From: Lycium barbarum
Taxonomy: Eukaryota; Streptophyta; Magnoliopsida; Solanales; Solanaceae
DNA length: 64,000 nt
Reading direction: 5' to 3'
NCBI RefSeq assembly: GCF_019175385.1
Contig: NC_083344.1
Span: forward strand, 64,294,782 to 64,358,781
Shown here: positions 23,418 through 33,381 of the stretch, piece by piece
How the letters are laid out: every line of letters begins with the position of its first letter
Numbering within the stretch: the first letter of the stretch is position 1
Program-made: the position numbers and the translations under genes
Notes under the pieces: generated by a model
What the model was told of the DNA's origin: nothing
The model's database searches: none
The model's input: the letters and a program-made list of their open reading frames with translations, nothing else

Positions 23418-23735
23418 GTGCTATGATATGACCTACCATGTCATGACCAGACATGCTATGCTATGATATGACACGATACGCTATGAAACGCGATGCTATG
23501 ATAAGAAATGCTATGACAAGCTATGCTATGACATGATATGCTATGATATGCTATGATATGCCATGACATGACATGCTTTGATACGATAAGCTATGCTATG
23601 ATATGACAGGCCATGCTATGATATGATAAGCTATGCTATGATATGACAAGCTATGCTGTGACATGATACGCTAGGATATAATTCTTTCATGACATGATAT
23701 GCTATGATATGATATGATACGACATGCTATGATAG
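23418..23735 (+). repeat. ATGCTATGATATG-type minisatellite in element G LTR
   Basis: Short imperfect repeats of ATGCTATGATATGACA, mixed with ATGACATGATATGCT. The 3' LTR holds the homologous block at 29431-29748 with a few substitutions and equal length. Confidence 0.8.
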
Positions 23736-24000
23736 TGCAGAATGTAATATGATAAAAACATAACATGATTTAAACCCCATTTTCCATGTTTATGAAAAAG
23801 AAATGTTTCAAAGAAAAAAAAAAGAGAAAAGAAAGGACAAGCCTACATGACAGCCAGCCTGAAAAGGGGCCTCCCTAAGTGCAGGTTACTTTCTTACCTC
23901 GTTGTACGTCCTACGACTCCATGATACTATTAATTGTACTCTATGTCACTACTTGTATTATCTTCCATGCCTTACATACTCGGTACATTATTCGTACTGA

Positions 24001-24018
24001 CGTCCCTTCTTTTGGACG
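24001..24018 (+). promoter_or_regulatory. Conserved LTR hairpin, element G version
   Basis: CGTCC and GGACG arms close an 8-nt loop. In most other elements the same position has CCCCC and GGGGG arms. Base changes on both sides that keep pairing indicate a selected RNA structure. The 3' LTR copy is at 30014-30031. Confidence 0.6.
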
Positions 24019-24460
24019 CTGCGTTTCATGCCGCGCAGGTCAACAGACAGGTGGACGTGATCCTTAGAAGCCCTACCAGCCGCACTTGACAGCGCTCCAG
24101 TTGTTTCGGAGCCTCACCTCAGCGGTACTATTTTGTGTATGTATATTCGGGCCCGACAGTACTCGGCCCTCTCTATGTATAAGTATACTATGTCTAGAGG
24201 CTCGTAGACAGATATGTACAGTCAGTCAGGTATGGTTAGATATATGGTGTTTTGGCATGGTTTTTGTATAAATTGATAACGAAGTTTACTAGTTTATGTT
24301 CATAATAACGCTGCTAATGTTAATGTTCATTGATGTTCAAAAATAAAACATGGCACTGTTTATACGGCTTGATAAGAGCTAAAGGTAAAACGATAGACAA
24401 GGGGTGCTCGGTTCAGGTATCGGGTACTCGTCACGGCCCCTAGTCGGGTCGTGACAGAAG

Positions 24461-24474
24461 TGGTATCAGAGCAG
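24461..24474 (+). promoter_or_regulatory. Primer-binding site of element G
   Basis: TGGTATCAGAGCAG lies four bases after the 5' LTR end, complementary to initiator Met tRNA. Confidence 0.92.
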
Positions 24475-24518
24475 TTCGGTCCTAGGGTTTGTCTACGAGC
24501 CGTGTCCAGTAGAGTCTT

Positions 24519-24552
24519 GTTTATGGGTGTGTAGCGCGCCACACTTATAAAC
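24519..24552 (+). promoter_or_regulatory. Leader hairpin, element G
   Basis: GTTTAT..GTGTG pairs with CACAC..ATAAAC around a GC-rich loop, 45 nt after the primer site. It is homologous in position to those of A, B and H. Confidence 0.55.
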
Positions 24553-24669
24553 AGGAGGCTACAGGGCATTTAGGAAATGTGACCTTCTTTGCATTCTGAA
24601 ATCGTGCGATAGAGCTAAGTTGCCAGGCTTCCATATTCCTTTTCCTAAACCTATGTTATGGTTTCAGTA

Positions 24670-26088
24670 ATGCCGCCGAAGAGAAAGGCTACGATGGCCG
24701 AGAAAGCCAAGAGGGTGGCGGCCAGTAGAGTTGAACGGGAGCTAGAAGAAGAAGAATCTCATAATGAGGCTCCCCCTCAGACTGTTCCTGCTCCCCCTCC
24801 ACCGGCAGAGCAGGGAAGAGTTCCAGCTCCAGCCCCCACACCTCCAGTTCCACCGCCAGCAGCTCCGGGCCATCAGATAGCAGAGGCCATCCAATTATTG
24901 ACCCGGTTAGTCGCCGCACAAGCTCAGCGGCAAGATGTAGACACGGGAGACAGGGCGGTAAGCGCAAGGGCCCGAGACTTTATTACCCTGAAGCCGCCAG
25001 AATTCTATGGATCAAAACCAGAGGAGGACCCGCAGAGTTTCATAGACGAGATGCTGAGGACTCTGAGAATTATACATGCTTCGGATACGGAGTCCGTAGA
25101 GTTGGCTTCATACAGGCTGCGGGATGTGGCAGTTCTGTGGTACGGTAACTGGATATCATCGAGGGGAGCAAATGCACCCCCTCCGGTTTGGCAGGAGTTT
25201 ACTGAGGCTTTCCTACGACATTTCCTACCGCCAGAGGTTCGACGGGCTCGAGCCGATATGTTCTTGAACCTGAGACAGGGAAATATGAGTGTCCGAGAAT
25301 ACAGCCTTCGTTTGAACTCGCTAGCCAGGTATGCCCCTGCCCTGATAGCTGATAGGGGAGACCATGTGCACCGGTTTGTAAGTGGGCTAGGGCCACATTT
25401 GGTTAAGGAATGCTTGACGGCTTCACTCCAGGATGGGATGACTATTACCCGCATCCAGGCCCACGCCCAAAATATGGAGGAACAATATCAGCCACGGAGA
25501 GAGGAGCGTTATCCGGATAGGGGTTCCAGAAAAAGGGGCAGGTTTTCCAGGACTAGGAGCGAGTACAGAGGGGGACAGGCACAGGGGCAATTCGGGTACT
25601 CAGACCAACCAGTGGCCAGTGCACCTCCTCGAATTGCGGATAGGAGATTTGACCGTTCTACTTATTCGGGAGCGGGTCAGGGCACTAGAGCTTCAGGATC
25701 CCAGTATAGGGATGATTCTAGCAGGATGATGCCACCCCCGCCACGGTGTACTCGGTGTGGCAGGCCACACTCGGGACAGTGTTACCGGGACACAGGTGCA
25801 TGTTATGCTTGCGGACGGACCGACCATTTGATGCGAGATTGTCCGCTAAGGAATGAGGGAAGCAGAGTTCAGCCTGCTGGATCAGCTGTGGATTCGTCAC
25901 CGTCCGTGCGCCCTCCGGGACAGGCCTTCCAGGCTCCTGCAAGTCGTGGCCGAGGCAGAGGAGGGACGCCTAGCTCAGCTGGTCCTTTACGCCGCATATA
26001 TGCATTGATAGGGCGGCAGGATACTGGACCTTCCACTGATGCAGCCACAGGTACTTTTTCAGTATTTTCTATGATAACCGTGTGTTAA
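24670..26088 (+). CDS. Gag (capsid/nucleocapsid) polyprotein of element G
   Basis: The intact frame also extends upstream to an ATG at 24658, but the ATG at 24670 is preferred because it follows the acceptor-like TTTCAG and aligns with element B's MPLKKA start. This gives 472 residues. An acidic and Pro-rich N-terminus (to about residue 75) precedes a retrotransposon gag domain (about 105-275, with PPEFYGSKPEEDP, VLWYGNW and VREYSLRLNSLARYAP), a basic RG-rich linker, then two zinc knuckles (about 360-371 CTRCGRPHSGQC and 378-391 CYACGRTDHLMRDC). Gag forms the virus-like particle and binds element RNA. The frame ends just after GTFSVFS, where in element B the protease begins. Translation is probably from a spliced RNA. 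The reading frame has no break, which suggests recent activity or selection. Confidence 0.88.
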   Translation: MPPKRKATMAEKAKRVAASRVERELEEEESHNEAPPQTVPAPPPPAEQGRVPAPAPTPPVPPPAAPGHQIAEAIQLLTRLVAAQAQRQDVDTGDRAVSARARDFITLKPPEFYGSKPEEDPQSFIDEMLRTLRIIHASDTESVELASYRLRDVAVLWYGNWISSRGANAPPPVWQEFTEAFLRHFLPPEVRRARADMFLNLRQGNMSVREYSLRLNSLARYAPALIADRGDHVHRFVSGLGPHLVKECLTASLQDGMTITRIQAHAQNMEEQYQPRREERYPDRGSRKRGRFSRTRSEYRGGQAQGQFGYSDQPVASAPPRIADRRFDRSTYSGAGQGTRASGSQYRDDSSRMMPPPPRCTRCGRPHSGQCYRDTGACYACGRTDHLMRDCPLRNEGSRVQPAGSAVDSSPSVRPPGQAFQAPASRGRGRGGTPSSAGPLRRIYALIGRQDTGPSTDAATGTFSVFSMITVC

Positions 26089-26865
26089 TCAATTCGGATT
26101 TTATTTTACTCTATACTGTCCTCTGTATTACTGAACATATTAAGAGTTTGGAAATTTGGACAAAAAGTGGCCATACGCATAGGTGAAAGGCGGATACTGG
26201 AGATTGCGGAGGTTAGAACTATAAATAAAAGAAAAGATGTGTTACGCGGACGTTTCGAAACCTGCTAAGACCCCAACGCGTCCCATATTATGCGATATAG
26301 GTAGCACGGAAAAGCGGAAGTAAAAATACTAACACCGAGACCCTGAAATGCATTAAAGTTTCCAGGTTAAGCGTGCTCAGGTGGGAGTAATTCCATGATG
26401 GGTGACCCCCTGGGAAATATGCTGAAAATTTCGTAATTGCGGAAACAAGAGACGAGCGTAAAAGTAGGTAGCCCAGAGTAAATTGGGGCGTGGAAAGTGG
26501 TTAGAAACCTCGTATGAGTCATATAGGCCGAGACGGGCTAAACTAACAGAAAAGGGGAAGCCATAACAACAGAAAGCTTTGAGGATGAAGGAAAAGGGTA
26601 CAGATGTCACAGGGTGAGACCGATATTGAGTCCACACAAATTAAGGCAAGAAATCCCCAGTGTGGCGATGTATGGGAACATGTCTAGTGAGGGGATAGAC
26701 GCGACGGACGCCACGAAGAAGGGATTACATCCATAAAGATTGCAAAGGGCAACCTAAGCTCCTAAGCTGGATATGCTAAGCGACACGAGGTATCCACAAA
26801 AGATACCTCCCCGAAGTATTATACTACGCTATGAGGCCAGTTTAACATTCGAGGACGAATGTTCT
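26089..26865 (+). mobile_element. Element G interior after gag, without pol
   Basis: 777 bp without coding signal. It carries a 5S-rRNA-derived block in sense and a stretch (about 26490-26580) that aligns weakly with element A downstream of its own 5S block (GTGGTTxGAAAC, then GGCxxACTAxACxxACA, then AAAGxTxT). It therefore looks like a module shared with the coding-free elements, in place of pol. Confidence 0.7.
26324..26416 (+). pseudogene. 5S rRNA-derived block inside element G
   Basis: The plus strand follows 5S rRNA from ACTAACACCGAGACCCTGA through AGGTTAAGCGTGCT to GATGGGTGACCCCCTGGGAA. The A-box and C-box regions are best preserved; the middle (GTAATTCCATG for GTAGTACTAGG) has drifted. 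Sense orientation matches the element. It is more diverged than element A's copy and not a functional 5S gene. Confidence 0.78.
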
Positions 26866-26879
26866 AAAGGGGGGGAGGA
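26844..26879 (+). promoter_or_regulatory. Inverted repeat and polypurine tract of element G
   Basis: AACATTCGAGGACGAATGTT (26844-26863) is followed by the tract AAAGGGGGGGAGGA (26866-26879), directly abutting the 3' LTR start at 26880. Confidence 0.85.
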
Positions 26880-29800
26880 TGTTATATCCCGCATTTCGTG
26901 CAATCGGACAATTCAAGACAATCGCGGGAAGATAACAAGTAAGGCCATATTTTATTTTGTTTGGTACGTGAGTTGCTTATGAAAAGTCTAGAAGTGGAAA
27001 TATGGAGAAAGGCGAAGGACAAATTTGGAAGTTGGAAAAATGTTTCATAAATTAAAAGAATTTGCCAAGAATACAAAGTGGGCTTGACATATTTTTTTGT
27101 AAAGAAATGGAAGGCCCAACCGGCCATGCATAGGGTCCAAGCCCACATTGAACTAAATTTGGTCAATAAATAAGATGACTAAATCATCTTTATCTCATAA
27201 TCTCTAGAATTTTCAAGAAAAGAAGAACAAAACAAAGAAGGAGAAAACCCTCAAGGCCTTCGGCCATAGTAAAATTTCCAAGGAAAAATTTATAAAAATT
27301 CTTTCAAAAATCATTTTCTACCAAGTAGAGGGTGCTTAACAAGGTGGAGTTGTTGTTGGAGCAAGAAAGACTCATTATCATACAAGTTGCCAAGGTATAG
27401 GCAAGTGAGAAGTTGAAGAAGAAAGGTGAGTTTTGATCTTGTTTTATGTGTTATACATGGTTTATATGTGTTGTAGTATGCTAAAATGAATGAAATTCAT
27501 GAAGGAGAGGAATATAGTATATGGCCGTGTATATATATATATATGTGTAGGAGTCATGCTTCAATTATTTTAATTAATGTTTGGTTGTTATTGTTGTGAA
27601 TGATATGTGGAAAATGGAAGTTTAATGAGTTTGGAGAGATTGTAGTGGTGTATGCATGTTGTGGCCGTGAGTTGTGGCATGTATATGTGGCCGTGTATAC
27701 ATGATGTATGGCCGTGTATATTGGTGAGTTGTGAAAGAATAATGAGCAAGTTATATCTAGTGTTTTGGTTGTTGTGTTGTAGATTTTATATTGCATATTG
27801 CAAGTAAAGACTTGATAAGTTTGGTAAAGTATTGGTAATTGGAAGATTATGTATATTGAAGAATAATGTTTTTGCATGGATAGTATGTAATGATATTGGT
27901 ATGATGTCGTTGGAATATATACTATAAGGTTGTTATCGTGTTCATTGGAGTCGGAAGGTTTTGAAGAAAGTAATAAATTGAAATCATGCATCTTGGATGA
28001 AATATGTGAATTGCTAGTGCGATTGTTGATTATGTTAATAGTTTGGCCGGGTTTGAATTCCCGGATTGTGTTGGTTGAGAATTTGGCTATGTTGAATGTT
28101 GAGGATGGTGTATGTACAGAGGAGATGCTGCCGAAATTTCGGTAGCCAAGTGTTTCCTTAAGATTCTAACTCTAAGTATGCTAATGAGAGTTTTGGGTAA
28201 AAATGACCAATTTGCAGATTTCGACGAGATTGCAACGTGAATTTGGAATAGCTAAAGGAGCGGAAAGAGGTATGTAAGGCTTCACCCTTCTTTCTATGGC
28301 ATGCCTTAGTTGTAATAAGTTGGGTACGAGCCTCGGGGACAACTCGGTTTCCCGGAATCCGCACCTAAAGTTTTCCACTTTTTGTTCATTAGAATTGAAC
28401 TAGAAAGTGTGCCAATTGTTGGAAAAACCTCCTACACCCTTAGAACTTGTACAAATGGGACCCGATTACCCTAGAACCCTCACAAGTACCGTTACAACAT
28501 GTATCATATACAAATAGTATACGCTACCTCATCCGACCCGAGGTGGGCCCATTACTCTCGGATTTTCCTTATAGTCTTGTTGTACTTACTAGAAGTTGAA
28601 TCCAAGGGAATCTTTTGATCCCGATTTCGTTACCAAATGATAAGTACTATAAGTACTCCAACGAGGAGACTTACATGATGATAATGATAACAATGATGTT
28701 AGACAAGAGGATATGCCAATGATAAGTACTACCGGAACGATCCTATGACTAAGATTTATAAGCTAAGTATTCTATGTGAATATGAAAGTGATAAACTAAT
28801 TCTTGAATCTTATTTATATCCCCTAGCTATGACTTTATTTTCTAAAGACTCCCAAACCTATGAACTGTCATCTACGACGCCCACGATTTCATTCTACATT
28901 TACTTTATTACTATTATCCGTTGACCATCTCACCTTAAATTGTGCGTCCTTTCGAGGTGAGACAAGAGCGATCACGAGTATTCCATAATGTAATCGGAGG
29001 TCACCGACCTTACGTCACTCCGATGGCTACATGATTTTTCCTTGGGCTCCCTTGTGTGCTTATATGATATATATGTATAAAACATGTATATGTATATAAG
29101 ATATGTATAAGTATATAAAATATGTATATGTATATAAGATAAGTAAAGGTATATAAGACATGTATATGTATACAAGCTATGTATATGAATACAAAAATAT
29201 GTGTACATATAAAAGATGTGTATATGCATACAGAGTACATATATGCAAGCTATGTATATGAACCTGGGCTGGGGGGAAGGGATACATGGGGGAATGGGAA
29301 GGGAAATATGTTTCACTGCCACCTGATCAGCTGGCTTATCATCTCGGACGCGGGGTGCCCGGACGCGGGATATATGGGTGAGCCGGTGCGTATCTACATC
29401 GGCGCTATGTGGGTGAGCCGACATTGTTCGGTGCTATGATATGACCTACCATGTCATGACCAGACATGCTATGCTATGATATGACACGATAGGCTATGAA
29501 ACGCGATGCTATGATAAGAAATGCTATGACAAGCTATGCTATGACATGATATGCTATGATATGCTATGATATGCCATGACATGACATGCTATGATACGAT
29601 AAGCTATGCTATGATATGACAGGCCATGCTATGATATGATAAGCTATGCTATGATATGACAAGCTATGCTGTGACATGATACGCTAGGATATAATACTTC
29701 CATGACATGATATGCTTCGATATGATATGATACGACATGCTATGATAGTGCAGAATGTAATATGATAAAAACATAACATGATTTAAACCCCATTTTCCAT

Positions 29801-30469
29801 GTTTATGAAAAAGAAATGTTTCAAAGAAAAAAAAAAGAGAAAAGAAAGGACAAGCCTACATGGCAGCCAGCCTGAAAAGGGGCTTCCCTAAGTGCAGGTT
29901 ACTTTCTTACCTCGTTGTACGTCCTACGACTCCATGATACTATTAATTGTACTCTATGTTACTACTTGTATTATCTTCCATGCCTTTCATACTCGGTACA
30001 TTATTCGTACTGACGTCCCTTCTTGTGGACGCTGCGTTTCATGCCGCGCAGGTCAGCAGACAGGTGGACGTGATCCTTAGAAGCCCTACCATCCGCACTT
30101 GACAGCGCTCCAGTTGTTTCGGAGCCTCACCCCAGCGGTACTATTTTGTGTATGTATATTCGGGCCCGACAGTACTCGGCCCTCTCTATGTATAAGTATA
30201 CTATGTCTAGAGGCTCGTAGACAGATATGTACAGTCAGTCAGGTACGGTTAGATATATGGTGTTTTGGAATGGTTGTTGTATAAAGTGATAACGAAGTTT
30301 ACTAGTTTATGTTCATAATAACGCTGCTAATGTTAATGTTCGTTGATGTTCAAAAAAAAAACATGGCACTGTTTATACGGCTTGCTAAGAGCTAAAGGTA
30401 AAACGATAGACAAGGGGTGCTCGGTTCAGGTATCGGGTACTCGTCACGGCCCCTAGTCGGGTCGTGACA
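26880..30469 (+). mobile_element. Element G 3' LTR
   Basis: 3590 bp, the same length as the 5' LTR at constant offset 6013. It differs by about 50 substitutions, mostly transitions. It carries the same palindrome (28127-28146), minisatellite (29431-29748) and hairpin (30014-30031; its loop differs by one base from the 5' copy). Confidence 0.92.
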
Positions 30470-30474
30470 ACAAA

Positions 30475-30947
30475 AATATAGGCTGAAGTGGCCATACATA
30501 GTCTAGCTATACCGTGAATATCTACAAGCCTCTACTGGAGTATCTGACATAAAGAGGTTTGGACAGGGCCCCGCCATACCCGTATGTACACAAAAGCATA
30601 TCGTACCAAAACTAGACCGCAATTCTGGGACGAGAGGAGTGCTCCAATGTCAGCTGAACCGCAGCATACAGGGGCGGATCGTCAACATGTCTACCTAAAC
30701 CTGCAAGTATGAAATGTAGCGCCCTCCGGAAAAGGGACGTCAATACGGACGAAGTACTCAGTATGTAAAGCATGAAAGTAACATGAAAGAGACATAAGAG
30801 AACATAGGATGAAATAAATGCAACCTGTCTGTCTGAACTGCCTCCGCAGGCCAATGTACATGAGTAATGTGCATGCATGCATAAGGGTCATACATATATA
30901 TATATATGCGTATATAATGCCTGTCAAGTCTCTGTGGGCATTCCATC
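30475..30947 (-). mobile_element. Element F LTR, continuation after G
   Basis: Resumes directly after the second ACAAA. It contains the LTR hairpin region (30720-30739, arms CGCCCT and AGGGACG on the plus strand) and the usual stretch with CAATACGGACGAAGTACTCAG. It is cut by element D at 30948; CCATC (30943-30947) is the predicted target duplication of D. Confidence 0.65.
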
Positions 30948-33381
30948 TGTCACGACCCAACCCCATGGGCCATGACTAGTGCCCGAGCTGGACACTCACA
31001 TACGTACATGTTAGGTATAGTCAAACCGAATCTATGAAACAATATGGAAACTTTCATAAGAACTCCAAAGGTTCGTAACATCATCATATATACATATATC
31101 TAAATAACCGGTCTCCTGGGGAGTCACAACTGATCAGAACATAATATGATACGCAAGCCGACAAGGTTGCCACAATATATCAACATGATACGCAAGCCGA
31201 CAAGGCTGCCACTACAGAAGAGCATATCCATAGCACATCGTATAGACACAGCTGAACAAACTTATACACAACCCACACATATGTTTACAGACCTCTAAGA
31301 ATATCGATAGCGAAATATGATGGGACAGGGCCCCGCCGTACCCCTGGGTAAACATATATATATACACCATAAGATCTGTACCAAAATTTTAGGCTCTGGA
31401 ACAACGGAGCTCTCCAAGACAGCTGAGTAGAAGTCCTATGCTGAAGGGTCACCAAACCGCCTATCTGTACCTGCAGGCATGAAACGCAGCCCCCCGAAGA
31501 AAGGAGGGTCAGTACGGAATATGTACTGAGTATATAAAGTATGAAATATAGTAAAGAGGATCATAACTGAAATAGGGAGTACAGGAGACAAGTATAACAT
31601 CTAGAATACCAAAACACTTGCCTTTTGAAACATAAATCATGCATGTCAATATCATCTATCATACCCGGCCCACTATGGGACTCGGTGAATAAAGTCATCA
31701 TATACCGTCCTGGCCGCCATAAACATATCATCATATCATATATATATATATATATATACCGTACCCGACCCGGGACTCGGTGAAAGACATATTGAGGCAT
31801 GCACGAGCAGATTAGTGAGAAACCATATGCAAACTAAGTCATATTTGAGACTCAATAGAATAATCAAAATGAACCATCATTTGATAATCAAGACAATAAT
31901 CATATCAAGTACCCTTCGAGTGTCACTATGGATTATATCAAAATAGAACTTCTGGAATCATGGACACGTATCAAGACATAATGAAATAGCTTCTGGAAAT
32001 CAAGAACATTAGCCATCCAAGTGGCTCTAAGAATAGGAACTTCTTTGGAATCATATACACGTCGTTTGTTTGTTTCATAAAGATCATGCCAAAAAGAAAG
32101 AAGGGTTAGCATTACGTACCTTTAACGCTTATTTAAATGTCCAACGTCTACTTCTCGAGCTCGTAGGTCTAAAATTAAGATAACATAAGCCACAGTTAGA
32201 TCATCCACATCACTTACTAACTAATCCAAGTACGAACGAAACTTAACGAAATTCGAGCAACATTTCCCCAGAAAACTTAAAAATCCTCGAGATTCCAATT
32301 TAGCCAAACATCAATCAAAATACCAACAGCAACAACACCAACAATTTCATATCAAACTAGAATTAAATCCATTCTTAAATCACTTCCAAAACAGCCCAAT
32401 ATACATTCGTATACCAATGCTTGTATATACTTCTTTATTTTCGTATATCTATAGTATAACAACAAACACAACAACAACAACAACAAATACAGCCAATCCC
32501 ACGATATTCCAGCCCACAAAACAATTCATAACAACCACCAACATCCCCAAAATATTGTCACAAAACAGCCACGAAAATCATATAAAAATATCCCGGTATA
32601 CGCTTTGTATATGATATCTTCATACACTTTATTCTCCCAAATTCAAGAACAACAACTTTTCAACAACATCAACAATTATTATACATCATAACTCAGCTAA
32701 TTCCATCCATTTAATCCAACTAAAATAACCCGCGATCCATAAATCTCAACAAAACAACAAACGAGTTTATAACGCTATTTTCTCCGTTCTAATCCGTTAA
32801 AACTCTAAATAAACACTTTAATAACATAAAAGGAATCTTATACATACCTTAGCAGCAGCTCAACCATGAAAATATCCTCCCCCAGGATCAATATTTAGCT
32901 TAAAATGACGATGATAACTCGTACTACACTTTATCCTTCACGAGCCTCAGGATTCGGGGCCTTAAACTTGATCGATTCTCCACTTTCTCTCTCTAACTCT
33001 CCTCTCTCTCTCTCTCTCAAATATTCTGGATTTTTCTAGTGTAAAAAGGAGGCTAAAGGCTGAAAATTTCCATTAAATAGCAAGGGAAATGGGCCTGACC
33101 CGACTTGGAATCGGGTTGGGCCCATTTCATTGCCCAACTTGACCTTTCTGCCTTAAAACGTCCATAACTCTTTATCCCGATGTCACATATAGGTCCACCA
33201 CCTATGGTTGGAAATATAATTCAATTATCTACAACTTTCATTTTAGGAGTTTTCCCAAATTCCCAAATAACGATGGGGTTATGGTCTCCCGAAGTCAGAT
33301 CACCCGAAAGCGTAACTTAAAAACATCTTTTTGGAGGGCTTACACTTGGATTGGGCTCAAGGGTCCTTCTTGAGTTGTGTT
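30948..33381 (-). mobile_element. Element D 3' LTR, left part
   Basis: Opens TGTCACGACCCAACCCC (minus-strand LTR end). It contains the LTR hairpin (31490-31508, partly decayed), a TA run (31739-31756), a CT run (33003-33018) and a degenerate start-site palindrome near 32250-32270. It is interrupted by the solo LTR S at 33382 and resumes at 36569. No gene is present. Confidence 0.8.

Larger units (their letters stand above)
20867..24456 (+). mobile_element. Element G 5' LTR
   Basis: 3590 bp from TGTTATATCCCG to GGGTCGTGACA. It contains a start-site palindrome (22114-22133), a splice donor AGAG/GTATGTAAGG at 22257, a TATA/TATG-rich tract (about 23040-23250), a minisatellite (23418-23735) and the conserved LTR hairpin (24001-24018). 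The open frames of up to 150 codons on the minus strand appear in both LTRs only because LTRs are duplicates. They are simple-sequence translations and not genes. Confidence 0.92.
22257..24667 (+). other. Candidate intron from LTR to gag start, element G
   Basis: A strong donor AGAG/GTATGTAAGG and a typical acceptor (pyrimidine-rich stretch then GGTTTCAG/TAATGCC) would remove 2411 nt, including most of the LTR and the primer site, leaving the gag ATG two bases after the junction. Equivalent pairs exist in B and H. This is an inference from motifs with no transcript evidence. Confidence 0.45.
20867..30469 (+). mobile_element. Element G: complete gag-only LTR retrotransposon (TR-GAG type)
   Basis: 9603 bp bounded by a 5-bp target duplication ACAAA (20862-20866 and 30470-30474). 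It has two 3590-bp LTRs with TG..CA ends, a Met-tRNA primer site, an intact gag frame, and a polypurine tract. There is no protease, RT or integrase: the gag frame stops where the protease would begin. This is the TR-GAG arrangement of a non-autonomous element that makes its own capsid protein. By eye the LTRs differ at about 50 positions (about 1.4%) with no length change, so the insertion is fairly young. Confidence 0.92.
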
